Below the pieces are notes generated by a model, which saw only the letters and a list, made by a program, of their open reading frames with translations, ran no database searches and had not been told where the DNA came from. Both the position numbers and the translations under genes were made by a program. Positions 49,801 through 58,926 of a stretch of 64,000 bases of DNA are shown here, piece by piece. Within the stretch, counting starts at the first letter, position 1. The number at the start of each line of letters is the position of its first letter. The stretch is from Saxidomus purpurata (taxonomy: Eukaryota; Mollusca; Bivalvia; Venerida; Veneridae), in contig JAFMSR010000033.1 of NCBI GenBank assembly GCA_022818135.1, positions 679,971 to 743,970 of the forward strand, given 5' to 3'.

Positions 49801-50965
49801 ATATACTTAGCATGTGGCATTGCCTAGTGGAAATCTACTAAGATTTTACAAATTATAACCCCCGGCATAAAACTGACCCCACCCGGGGGTCTCTTGGTGT
49901 TACATATGCTCATATAGGAAACACTTATCTGAAAGGCCTAACGCTTAGATATTTTGCATGTATCAATGTCTAGTTGATATCTTCCAAGAATGTTCGTTTC
50001 ATGTCTTCCAGATCAAAATTAACCCTTTTCTGCTATCGAAGACTTTGTATCATAACCAATGATAGCCAGATGAGCAATATAGGGCCATTTTGGCCCTCTT
50101 GTTTTCTAATATTTTCCTTCATATTGTCTTAATTGTATTCCTAAATTAATCACATCACTGTTATCATGTTTTTTATTAGCCAAGTTTTCTTTCTGTTTTC
50201 ATTTTATTGGTGTTTTCATGCCTGTGATTTCGACATCTCTTATGAATTTCAAACTGTACTTCCAAGTCTTCATATCTACCAATCATCAAAAAGATGTCAG
50301 CAGTTTTGTACCATAGTAACGTTTTACAACATTATCTGGTCGGACAATTATACGATATCCGATACAGATGGCTCAGCTCTTAAGATCTCTTTAATTACAC
50401 ATTAGCATTGTAAAGTGGTTCTCTACCAAAAACGTTCAAATCACAACCCCCAGTTAAAATTGAATCCACCCCTGGGTTGCTTGTTTTTATACACCCTTAT
50501 TTAAGAAAATGTTTACAAAAATCTTCTTTGCTCAAACCACAAGGCCTAAAACTTAGATACTTGGCAGATAACATTGCCCAATGGTCATCTACCAAGATTT
50601 TTCAAATTATTACCCCCGGTCAAAATCGATCCAGCTCTGGGACACACTTGATTTTACACTGTGATATATTGAAAAATATTTTGAAAATCTTCTTGTCTAT
50701 CTTTTGCTGAGATCATATTATTGCAGAGGATCAGACATCCGTACGTTTACGATTGCGTCTCATGTCATAAATTGGAAGGTTATAACATGGTAATGGATAG
50801 TTTCAACTCAAGCACATTTTACAGGTTAAAGGGTCTTTTAAAATTAATTGTTTGCAGTCTCAGTATACGAAATTATTCAACAATTGAAACAAATGTCCTA
50901 CCTGACTGTGGATAATACGTTATAAAGAAAGCTCCATGCACCAAAATTAGTACCACAAGATCCAT
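31825..50965 (-). CDS. Gene B: Ig-Ig-EGF-EGF transmembrane receptor
   Basis: Eight exons, 1425 coding bases, 474 residues: 50965-50902, 45887-45477, 38876-38457, 35375-35244, 34686-34555, 33882-33762, 32136-32048 and 31880-31825. All introns have GT/AG ends with compatible phases, and the frame ends in TAG. It has the domain order of gene A but two EGF modules and a tail with two tyrosines (NDYTTP and AYDTL) instead of four. The helix TAGTTAALLVITAIICFVV has Cys on both sides (AGCET outside, RACHK inside) that gene A lacks, allowing dimer formation or palmitoylation in principle. The Ig1-Ig2 intron holds a 5.9-kb satellite. Being intact in every exon, it is probably expressed and is not a pseudogene. 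Function unknown. Confidence 0.88.
32048..32136 (-). CDS. Gene B exon 7: proximal cytoplasmic tail
   Basis: The 89-base exon runs from phase 2 to phase 1 and encodes NDYTTPNLHASPTETPAYDTL. The second tyrosine of gene A (DLYVTP) is His here, while AYDTLDNVN is unchanged, which suggests that this motif is the constrained one. Confidence 0.83.
32200..33065. other. Insertion in gene B TM-tail intron with coding-like relic
   Basis: The gene A intron is 307 bases and the gene B intron 1625. Most of the excess lies here, between matching segments (ACATTAATAAAG side and CAAATGTTGTTTATGGAAT side). A minus-strand frame (32661-32407) includes SASQVMTKLALITKCIASYL and LLSLVMNVESENVHDVCQ, which looks like real helical protein. 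An overlapping frame continues at 32437-32243. No family recognised; probably a captured or transposon-derived fragment. Confidence 0.4.
33762..33882 (-). CDS. Gene B exon 6: transmembrane helix
   Basis: The 121-base exon runs from phase 1 to phase 2. Linker AGCETENISL, the helix, then YRACHKN. The three Cys (linker, helix end ICF, juxtamembrane ACH) are not in gene A. Confidence 0.87.
34555..34686 (-). CDS. Gene B exon 5: EGF-like module 2
   Basis: The 132-base phase 1-1 exon has acceptor GTCTTTAG and donor GTATCG. CPEDTFGEDC, KCYC, GTC, ICSGKC and GPHC. It lies 689 bases from module 1, with intron sequence on its downstream side also duplicated. Confidence 0.87.
35244..35375 (-). CDS. Gene B exon 4: EGF-like module 1
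   Basis: The 132-base phase 1-1 exon has CPQDTFGEEC, KCYC, GTC, ICPGKC and GPHC. It differs from gene B module 2 at 4 of 45 residues and from gene A's module at 8 of 45. The real frame is not the longest frame at this site. Confidence 0.87.
35425..36190 (+). repeat. Dispersed repeat with internal tandem ~130-bp units
   Basis: It opens near GTGACGAATGCCCCC and ends ATGCCACCCTTCGGGGGCAT. Inside are four units carrying GTGTGACCTTGACCTTTGAG, CGACACGTCGTCTTGATGTG and TTCAATGCATGACA blocks. It lies in gene B's EGF-Ig2 intron. Non-coding; the apparent frames follow the repeat period. Confidence 0.8.
36860..37875 (+). repeat. Dispersed repeat of ~175-bp tandem units, inserted in gene B
   Basis: About five units with TTCTTCTCTGAAACC, CTAGAGCTTAGATATTTGGC, GTCTAGTGGACCTCTACCAA and GTCAAAATTGACCCCG blocks, ending ATAGGGCCATCTTGGCCCTC. 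In gene A the flanking sequence is continuous (ACCAAGCTCGCTAACTG... at about 9978), so this copy came after the gene duplication. Confidence 0.75.
38457..38876 (-). CDS. Gene B exon 3: second Ig-like domain
   Basis: The 420-base phase 1-1 exon has acceptor TTTTGTCTAG and donor GTACGT. Core LQLTC, IRWERSS and LSFRCYV; the extra Cys is in DNQCAY. Sequons at NTT, NKT and NVT exceed those in gene A. Confidence 0.87.
39405..45293. repeat. 31-bp satellite array inside gene B's Ig1-Ig2 intron
   Basis: About 190 units of roughly 31 bases fill nearly all of a 6.6-kb intron. Typical units carry CATTCATTTACCATACCGAC then AGTTTCCCAAA; variants carry CATGTATGATGCC, AACACACTGTCAG, or GAACTACGCTGTCAG. In the right half a higher-order repeat of 398-399 bases (about 13 units) is marked by the ATGAACTACGCTG variant at 42858, 43257 and 43655, with longer spacings to 42031 and 44331. 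The open frames on both strands are by-products of the repeat. Being intronic, the array is not coding. Confidence 0.93.
45477..45887 (-). CDS. Gene B exon 2: first Ig-like domain
   Basis: The 411-base phase 1-1 exon has acceptor TTTTTCAG and donor GTGAGT. Cysteines lie in MRCSV, MDCSD and YSCDF, the same three positions as in gene A. A QNAT sequon sits at the end. Only the part after 45849 is obvious as an open frame; the first 38 bases extend it without a stop. Confidence 0.85.
46770..46905. repeat. Fragment of the palindromic MITE family
   Basis: The block TTCCTTATATCCGAATATTC followed by GTTATAACCAGCGTGCGTTA resembles the ends and body of the 61.6-kb MITE. No complete inverted-repeat pair is visible here. 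Confidence 0.4.
46975..47270 (+). repeat. Copy of the TGACCTTGACCTTT-type repeat
   Basis: TATACAGGATTCCATGACC, TGACTTTGACCTTTAAGGAA and ACGCGACATATCGTCTTCAT blocks match 35640-35720. Within gene B intron 1. Confidence 0.65.
47230..48400 (-). other. Degraded coding-like region in gene B intron 1, unrecognised
   Basis: GC-richer than its surroundings. Minus-strand frames with protein-like content include 47829-47617 (with SSWWLCWWKADQMNTIYQSL) and, further downstream, a stretch readable as GRFLVFKQGKSGYKN then SLLRQYIELYELN, separated by stops. Another fragment lies at about 48380-48130. Probably an old transposon protein or a retrocopy; no family could be named and no splice sites connect it to gene B. 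Confidence 0.35.
49495..50110 (+). repeat. Dispersed repeat of ~175-bp units, nearly complete copy
   Basis: It starts AGCTCACCTGGCTCAAAGTG and GAGCTATAAGGATCGC, followed by CGTCCGTC-rich sequence, and contains three units of the same family as 36860-37875. It ends TATAGGGCCATTTTGGCCCT then CTTGTTTT. Both ends appear present, making this the best reference copy. Confidence 0.75.
50270..50710 (+). repeat. Partial copy of the ~175-bp-unit repeat
   Basis: Two units with CTCAAACCACAAGGCCTAAA and AACATTGCCCAATGGTCATC. It aligns with 17160-18260 of gene A's intron 1, so it was inherited through the duplication. Confidence 0.6.
50902..50965 (-). CDS. Gene B exon 1: start codon and signal peptide
   Basis: The start is ATG at 50965, with hydrophobic core VVLILVHGAFFIT, ending PQS plus one base before the donor GTAGGA. 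Length and phase are identical to gene A exon 1; four of the six base differences alter or are tolerated within hydrophobic codons. Confidence 0.85.
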
Positions 50966-51022
50966 TTTCTAGTTTTTAAATAAATGCGTGTTCCAAATTT
51001 TCATAACATTATGTATCTCGGA

Positions 51023-51033
51023 CTATAAATAAC
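51023..51033 (-). promoter_or_regulatory. Possible TATA element of gene B
   Basis: TTATTTATAG on the minus strand about 60 bases upstream of the start codon, at the place aligned with TATATAATTA of gene A. Weak. Confidence 0.2.
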
Positions 51034-51381
51034 ACATTATATGTTTACTTCCTGATTGTAATTGAAGTAAACATTTTAAAGTAATTTATACCGCGAGTAG
51101 CTTTATGACAAAGCATAAATACTTAAAACCTTGAAAACTTAGTTAATGACATTGCTAGTAGTTTATGGTGAATAATGTCTTTATTGAGACCAAAAGAATC
51201 CTTGTCAGGACTGATGTTTGATTCATTTTAAAAGCAGTAGCAATAGAATTTCTTATGATCGATGTGTGTTAGTTTTCGAAGACCAAAACAAGAAAATAAA
51301 TATTACAAGTGAGTGTATAAGTTAGTCGTTAGCAACGTTCGCATTGTTTCTAGCAGACATCAGTAAATCAGCTAACAACAT

Positions 51382-51386
<5 letters not shown>

Positions 51387-51441
<55 letters not shown>
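51387..51441. repeat. (CT)n microsatellite
   Basis: About 55 uninterrupted bases of CT, some 420 bases upstream of gene B's start codon. The aligned gene A flank (about 20680) has no such run, so it arose after the duplication. Confidence 0.95.
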
Positions 51442-51443
<2 letters not shown>

Positions 51444-51724
51444 ACAATTCGGTCGATTGCAAATTGCAAGTTCATTTTGTATAAAGATTAATGTTTAAAC
51501 GAAAGGACCAATCTTAAGGTATATTTTGTTTTTATTGCTCTAGAGAAGGGATATAGGGTACATGTACATGTAGTATACACACTATTTCTGATCAGCATTT
51601 TGCAACTGGTTCTTAATATCTATTACGTTTTTTGTATCCTTAAGTTAAATGACGCCCTCGTTATTAAATATGTGTAGAGCCATGTGCAACTTTTGTTATA
51701 ATGAGAAGCGAGCGTATAAAATGT

Positions 51725-51920
51725 ATAGGTTAAGGTGTCTGTCCCTCATCCCGGAGGTTTTCAGTTAAATACATCAAAAGAGTTTGTACGTACTCATTCG
51801 CAGCAATACTTATCGTTGTCGTTCATTGGTGTTAAATGTAACTGTTTTTCCAGGACGTGGACTGGAGAGTGACTCGATAAGTTACACGCTTTCTTCGCAA
51901 TCGAGCTTAAATAAATTAGT
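51725..51920 (+). repeat. Degenerate SINE, same family as 27075-27240
   Basis: TGTCTGTCCCTCATCCCGG at the left, and the family's 3' end at the right: CCAGGACGTGGACTGGAGAG, TGACTCGATAAG and CAATCGAGCTTAAATAAAT. Confidence 0.5.
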
Positions 51921-52610
51921 ATGAACTATAACTTCTGTAAATGTAACAACAAATACTTAAAGAGTAGTTTATAAAATTGCTATTCCTAGACTTTGCTTCT
52001 ATTATACAGATTATTCAGGCGCAAAGTTGCAGCGTCCAATAAGTACTGAACAAATTAGCTATTATTACTAGAAAATGAAGAGATATACATGTAATGTGTA
52101 TATTTGGTCTTGATCAATACTGAATGAAATATATGCCCTGTTATCTCAAACAATTTAATCGACAATGAAGTAAAGAAAAACTTTTAACATTCAGTTGAAG
52201 TTATGCAAATGAGGAATGGTAAACAAAACAAACATGTTATAAATTTGTAGTGCAACTGACAGTTTAAATAGGCATTATTAAAATAGAACTGAAGTAAAAG
52301 TTATAACAAAATAAGTACATGTATTACATTATACTTTTATGGTCTTTATAAATTCCCCAAGGCAGATCGTTATGTGTTTAGGGATATATATACTTGTTTA
52401 TCGACTGATTTTAACTGACTTAAGGACTGATCAAGTAGCAAATGATTTATATTGTTGCGGTATCGGTGTAATAAAATATTATGTTGGATATTACAGTTCT
52501 CATGGATGAGAATATATGAAGAATGACTTAGGATCTTAATCAAAACAGATCTAAAGCTTACATTTAACTAGTACATGTCATGTAGGTTGGTTACTTTCCA
52601 TTTTTACTTC

Positions 52611-52700
52611 AAACCTGCCTAATGTTCGAGTGGTTAAGGTCGCTGACTTGAAATAACTTTACCCCTTAATGATTATGAGTCATGAGTTCGAACTCAAACG
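52611..52700 (+). repeat. tRNA-Ser(TGA)-like derived unit
   Basis: TTCGAGTGGTTAAGGTCGCT (box A and D-arm), an anticodon segment GACTTGAAAT with TGA in the loop, a long variable region and box-B-like GAGTTCGAACTC. The arms do not pair well enough for a functional tRNA. A decayed copy lies at 22191-22265. Confidence 0.6.
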
Positions 52701-53514
52701 CAGATTTGACTATTTTAGAAAATGGGTAATTTTTTTATGAAAGTGGGGGCCTGGTATTGGTTCTTTCCGAGAAAGATGTTTAGTATAATGGTCCGCATGT
52801 AAATAAATGGACTAGTGTTAATTGGGCATTAAACAGATCATAATTCTCTTTGCATGTGTCAGGAGTATTGTCTATGTAATGTAGGAAACACACGACTTTC
52901 AGCTTCTCTCGTTAGCAGTGATCCTGTTGTGGGTGGCTCTTTACCCTCTTTCTACCCCCTCCCCAAAGCCGCTAAAGCTTGAAAATGTGCTTCATTCGAG
53001 AGAGTTTGAAAACTCGCACTGCATCAGCAAATTTGCACCACCCTTCTCTCAGTGTATGCAATTTGAACAAATTTCCAAAGGAAGTAATAAAAGATAAGGA
53101 CTGGTAGAGTTATGGTTCTGTAAATTGGACTTCCCTAAAGGTCCTCTATCACTACATGAAGTTTTAAATAAATCCCTTTCATACTTTTGGAGTTATGCCC
53201 AGGAACAGATAATTCAATCTATAGAAAAAATAACAAATAAGGCTATATAACGTTATGATTATTGGACACTTAATGTTCACTCTCATTGTATGCAATTTGA
53301 ACGAACTTCTTTCAGTACTTTTAGAGTTAAGCTCTGGACAGGAAAATGTAAATATTAAGGATACTTATAAAATTTGGCAAGGTACAGTTATAGTTCTGGT
53401 ACACTGTACTTCCTCTCATTTATCATTTCCAATGTAAAATATAATAAACTGTCAGTTAACGTGGGTCAAGTCTAAGTACCCAGTAAGGGTTTGACTAAAT
53501 GGAAGACAGATATA

Positions 53515-53598
53515 TAGGTAGGTAGGTAGATATTATGTAGGTAATGGAAGGTATGTAAGTAGGTGGGTGCGTGGGTAGATGATGGATGGATGGATGGA
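53515..53598. repeat. GTAG/GATG tetranucleotide microsatellite
   Basis: Interrupted GGTA repeats pass into GATGGATGGATGGATGG. Confidence 0.85.
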
Positions 53599-54297
53599 CA
53601 AAATAGTTTCTAACTAGTCAACCAAATTATCACGCTAATGTCTGCGTATAATAACCTTTGTCTGCTTTCGACTTATCAAAGTTGTTTTATTTTTATTTTT
53701 GCTTATTGTTTTTTTTCTATATGGAAGACGTAAAGGGTTAGATATTTGAGAAATATGTTTGTATTCGATTATAACTCAACAAAAATTAATCAAAAACTAC
53801 AAATACATGAAATGTGTTATAAACCGTTATGAATTTAACGTGTTGTAGTTGTCTTTATCTGGTTTTGACTGTTCATATGCATGTTCCATTCTCGCAGTAA
53901 TTCCTCTGTCTGAAACAAAACCTCATTTAAGATAATAATAATAATAATAAATTCTTTATTTCATGAAGGTAAACACATTAAGTGAAAGTACATACAAATT
54001 GCAAATTACACTTATTTACAATGTGGCCTTCAAACAGCAAATGAAACAATAAAACAAGAAAGAAAAATAATAATAGAAGAAAAAAGGCACACATATCAGT
54101 CATTCTTAAACATACACGAAATAGCACATACCTGACAAACACTCTGAGATTAATGTATTTATGGTAACATTACAATTAAAAGTAAAAATCTAAAACATTA
54201 ACATACATAGTATTTATGTCATACAGACATGTATCACATGTAATCAACACATTAATATATTTATGAAAATTGCAAATGTAATACAAATTTCTTTAAG

Positions 54298-55344
54298 TTA
54301 TATTTGAATGAGTTCGATGAATTTATCTCTCTTATACAAGGGCAGAGCGTTCCAAATATGACTACTGTGGTAAGTAAATGTATCCTTCATGTAATTAGTT
54401 TTGTGTTTTTGTAAAACAAGATCACGTCGTCTTGTAGATCTTAGAACATAATTTTCATTGTATGCAAATGCTAATAGATCTGACATATAACCAGGAAATA
54501 ATTTATTCTTGCATTTAAATACCATTATTGCTGTATGGTAAATACACCTATTATTAAAAGTCAACCAGTCTAGCTTTTGAAATAAATCTATGGAATGCGT
54601 ATTAAATGGACTTTGTAAAATGATACGAGCAGTACGTTTTTGTTGTTTAATAATCTTATTTATATCGCATTTAGAATGAACGCCTTTACCCCATACAGAA
54701 CAGCAATAATCAAAACATGGAACAATGTATCCGTTATAAAACATTTTCATCATATCATCATTTAAATAAAATTTAATTTGTTTTAAGAGTGCTATTTTCG
54801 CATTTACTTTCTTGCATACTGATGTGATTTGCATATCCCAAGAAAGAGTATTATCAATATAAATGCCTAAAACTTTTTGAGACGTAACGTTTTCAATATG
54901 TGTACCGTTAACGGAAAGGTTTAACTTTCGGATATTTTTCATTCTGTTTTTTGATGAAACTAACATACATTTTGATTTATCTGGATGCAATGACATGCTA
55001 TTCCGAGAACACTAACTCGACACAGCATTTATACTTTCTTGGAGGTTTAATTCAATGACATTTACATCTTTGTGAGAATCATGGATTGTTGAGTCATCAG
55101 CAAACAAATCAATTTTCATGTCATTAGAAATAATACTTATATCATTTATGTATATCAAAAATAACAATGGACCTAGGATTGACCCTTGTGGAACTCCGGA
55201 CTTTATACACATCGGTTCAGATAGTTTGTTATTTATTTTTACCCGTTGCATTCGGTTACTTAAGTACGACTTGAAAAGAATTATAGAGCGTTGAGAAAAG
55301 TGATGCAGTTTCAGTTTATGTAACAAAATACCATGATCAGCCAT
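54298..55344 (-). pseudogene. LINE RT C-terminal part
   Basis: The frame 55344-55012 contains SGVPQGSILGPLLFLIYIND and the FADD catalytic box. A TAG at 55014-55012 interrupts it, most simply explained as TGG to TAG. The same frame resumes with MSLHPDKSKCMLV and runs to HIWNALPLYKR before TAA. It is the homologue of the RT at 23255-24298. Confidence 0.85.
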
Positions 55345-55430
55345 ATCGAAAGCCTTTTGTAAATCAAGAAAAACAGCACCAATGTAATTACCAGAGTCTA
55401 TGTCCTTAAGCCATGCGTCAATTAAACGCG

Positions 55431-57000
55431 TTAAAGCTGTATTACAAGAATGTTTGGTCTAAACCCGGATTGTGTTATATGTATAATGTCCGTAGATTGA
55501 AAAAATGAATTAAGTTGGTTTGCAGTGTGCCGTTCGAAGATTTTAGAAAGTGTTGGCAATATTGATATAGGTCGATAATTTGAAGGGTCAGTTTTCAAAC
55601 CTTTTTTAAATATCGGAATTACAAATGCTTCTTTCAAGGCATCTGGAAATATTTTGTTTTTGATACTAATGTTAATTATGTGAGCTATAGCAGTTGTTAT
55701 AAAATCCCCACAGTGTTTCAGAATGTTTGGACCTATACCGTCATGACCTGTAGCCTTCTTTGCGTTAAGTGTATTTATCAATTCCTTCACTCCAAATGGT
55801 GTAATGTACTCAATATCGAACTGGTTGTGTTTCTCGTGAAGATATTTCTCTACTTTTGTGAAGTTACTTGTAACAAATTCTGTTTTCTGGATGATGTTAG
55901 CAATATTAACAAAATGATAATTAAGTGCATTCAACATATTAATTTCACCTTCAATAGTTTTATCATTTACACTTAGTGTCTGGTATAGATATATCATTTG
56001 AAGCATCATCATTATTACATATTGTCCTGATAGATTTCCATAAGTCAGATGCACGTGTGTTATTCATAATGGCGTCGTTATAAAACATTTTCTTACTTTT
56101 CCTTATAATGTATGTAACTTTATTTCGCAATTCTTTGTATTTGTCAAATTGTCTATTTTTATGTAACTTATTTCTTTGTAAAATTGCCTTTTTGATTTCA
56201 TCATTTATCCATCCGGGCTGAGTAAATTGTTTTACTCGCTTGACTTTAACAGACGCGTGTTTCAACAAAATATCATTAATTAATTGATAGAAGTAGGTCA
56301 GGGCCTCGTTCGGATCACTAAAAAGTTCAATAAAATCTAAGTATGACAAAGCCAGACTATTTTGAAATTCTTTCTCATTAAACTTTTTAAAACAGCGATA
56401 TTGTATAGTCTTATGTTCTGTTTGTTTTACAAGCTCAGGTTTAGTAACTCGAGTACAGCAAACAGGAAAATGGTCGCTTATACTGTAGTATGGTACGTAT
56501 GTGTCTGCGAGCTGTTTTGGTTCATTTGTATATATATAATCAATAATATTTGAACTTCTTTTAGTACTTCTTGTTGGTAAATCAATAAGTTGTTTTAAAT
56601 CAAAATTATTAATACATGACCCTCAGCGATTGTTTTCAAATTTATTTTTACTTCTTAATGGGCAATATTTAATGTTGATATCCCCTAAAATATGTATTTC
56701 TGTGGAAATACTATCTGCAATATCCAACTCAGACTCAAAGAAATTTATCCAGTTTTGAGTTGCATTCGGTGGTCTGTAAACAAAGTTGACAAGAAACGGT
56801 TTACTTCCTTTAACATTGATTTGAATCCAAATTGATTCTATCTTATTTAATTCTATGTCTGTACGGCGTCTATATGATATTGATTTAGGAATGTAAACAA
56901 TTATACCACCACCCTTTTTTAAATGTCTATCTTTTCTCTCAAACACATAATTATTGATGGCTAAATACTGTTGAAATGGTAGAAAAGCAACAAACAAATT
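55431..57000 (-). pseudogene. LINE endonuclease and RT N-terminal part
   Basis: Endonuclease motifs visible: GGGIIVYI, VNFVYRPPNA, ILGDINI, and, after a stop near 56623, YYSISDHFPVC. A linker (56349-55963) with KQFTQPGWINDEIKKAI follows. RT begins in 56054-55431, with KATGHDGIGPNILK and SNYRPISILPTLSKIFER. It then shifts frame near 55440 at the palm segment that leads to FLDLQKAFD. At least three lesions, so non-functional. Confidence 0.82.
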
Positions 57001-57868
57001 ACAACAACGTTTTCATGACCAACTGAGCAAAATGTTTCATATGCGAATATTCAAAGTCTATCATTTTACTAGGTGTTACACCTGTATTTTATGTGGTAGC
57101 TTTAAGTTAGTGGGGGAATTTATTTGAGAAAGGGAACATTTGTAACAATCTAATTTAAAGGATTTCCTTATACTACACCTTGCTGCAATAGTTAACCTCA
57201 CATCACCATTTTAAAGTAATACTGAAGCCTGCTTTTGTATCAAACCATTTATTGTGTAGTGAGATGATCTTAGATTCGAACACTTAAGCTCATTTTAGTT
57301 ATATTGCTGTTCAAACTGACAAACCTGCAGTTCACATAATATATTTAAAACATATTTAATGTTTTAAAAATTGTAAGAAATTAACGCAAACTCTTTGATT
57401 TCTCTTATTTCAGATTTAAATGAGAAGAAAAAACTCGGGAAATGGGTAAATACAGGTCATAGAATAAAACTGTTTAACATAATTTGTTAAAGGAAAGGAA
57501 TCAGTAGGAAAACTGTGAGAAATGTAGGATGAGAGATTCTATAGTAAATAGATCTGCCTGATGTGACAAAAGGCAGAAGTTAATTGTAGAATCTTTAAAT
57601 ATAAATAAATATAAATGTTCTCATAGAGTTGAGGTATGGAGCATGTAATCATATAAGTGATTATATTTATATTTTGCAGACTTGTTAACATTTGAGAATG
57701 TAATTCTATTTATGCTTAAATATCTGTGTATTCATTTCTAAAGTTAGACCTGAGTCTCCATATAGTAAGGTGGACTGTGTAACAGTGGTTAAACATTTGA
57801 AGTTAGATTGAAGCTTTCCCCTCTGCAAAAAATAGCATAAGATGTATGTGGACACATTTATAAATCAT
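57001..57868. other. No gene seen
   Basis: AT-rich sequence between the LINE and the 58-kb duplication. No frame, repeat or RNA could be supported. Confidence 0.4.
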
Positions 57869-58869
57869 AATGCTTGTAATGTCTATTGCATTTGGTTTCT
57901 CTAACATTCTCGGCATAGCATATTTCTACGAGATTATCACTAAAAGTATATTGTCTTAAGTACAGAAATACAAAATAGCAGAAATAAGTTTCTTTATTTC
58001 TTTTCTTCTTGAATATCAAAAATGCCATACTTTATATGTATTCAATTGTAAGCATGTGTGAAACAGCATTTATCAATTTTACATATGTTAGAATATAATA
58101 TACGGCTCCAGTTGTAATGTTGGAGTCCGCGTAGGGTGGTTTGTGTGTGTGTGTGTGGGGGGGCGTGGGGCCGTGGGGGCTACCGCTTAAGTATTCATCA
58201 TGGATTTTCTTGCTATCACTGTAAGGCCGGCAACACCGTAAAACGTGTTGACGTGCAGCTGGAATCATGTTGAAATCTCTTTTATTATGCATAAAGCCTG
58301 TTTTTAAATATAGCGCTGTCACCATGCTTGTAATGTCTATTGCATTTGGTTTCTCTAACATTCTCGGCATAGCATATTTCTACGAGATTATCACTAAAAG
58401 TATATTGTCTTAAGTACAGAAATACAAAATAGCAGAAATAAGTTTCTTTATTTCTTTTCTTCTTGAATATCAAAAATGCCATACTTTATATGTATTCAAT
58501 TGTAAGCATGTGTGAAACAGCATTTATCAATTTTACATATGTTAGAATATAATATACGGCTCCAGTTGTAATGTTGGAGTCCGCGTAGGGTGGTTTGTGT
58601 GTGTGGGGGGGGGCGTGGGGCCGTGGGGGCTACCGCTTAAGTATTTACGCAGTTTTTTGCACATTTGAGAATGTAACAATCAACATATCTCTTCCAGCTT
58701 CTGACCCGAGAATTGTAAAAGTTTCTGAAATCTTGAGGTTTTCATCATGGATTTTCTTGCTATCACTGTAAGGCCGGCAACACCGTAAAACGTGTTGACG
58801 TGCAGCTGGAATCATGTTGAAATCTCTTTTATTATGCATAAAGCCTGTTTTTAAATATAGCGCTGTCAC
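57869..58869. repeat. Near-perfect direct duplication of ~0.45-0.55 kb
   Basis: Copy 1 is 57869-58322 and copy 2 is 58323-58869, almost identical base for base. They differ mainly in the length of a GTGTGT/GGGG tract and in a stretch of about 95 bases (about 58647-58746) present only in copy 2. Shared blocks include CTCTAACATTCTCGGCATAG and AAGGCCGGCAACACCGTAAA. The copies are adjacent and in the same direction, so this is either a very recent tandem duplication or an assembly artefact from two haplotypes. Confidence 0.88.
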
Positions 58870-58926
58870 CGAAAGATTTTTGCACCATACGAACTGTTTG
58901 TTGTTTTTTCGCGATATTGAAAACAA
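58645..58926 (-). other. Possible small coding region or exon, unrecognised
   Basis: A 93-codon minus-strand frame contains VTALYLKTGFMHNKRDF, AARQHVLRCCRPYSDSKK and FTILGSEAGRDMLIVTF, with protein-like composition. Copy 1 of the direct duplication has the first half (58321-58195) but diverges after KIHDE because the ~95-base stretch is missing. No domain recognised. It could be a terminal exon or a captured fragment. Confidence 0.35.

Larger units (their letters stand above)
53935..57000 (-). mobile_element. Degenerate LINE with endonuclease and reverse transcriptase
   Basis: Read on the minus strand from 57000: an AP-endonuclease-like domain, then RT, then a ~350-base 3' UTR. The 3' end is CCTTCATGAAATAAAGAATT followed by ATT repeats. 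That tail matches the 23-24 kb LINE, so the two belong to the same or sister families. The N-terminus of the endonuclease is missing. This is the most complete autonomous-type retroelement in the window. Confidence 0.88.
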
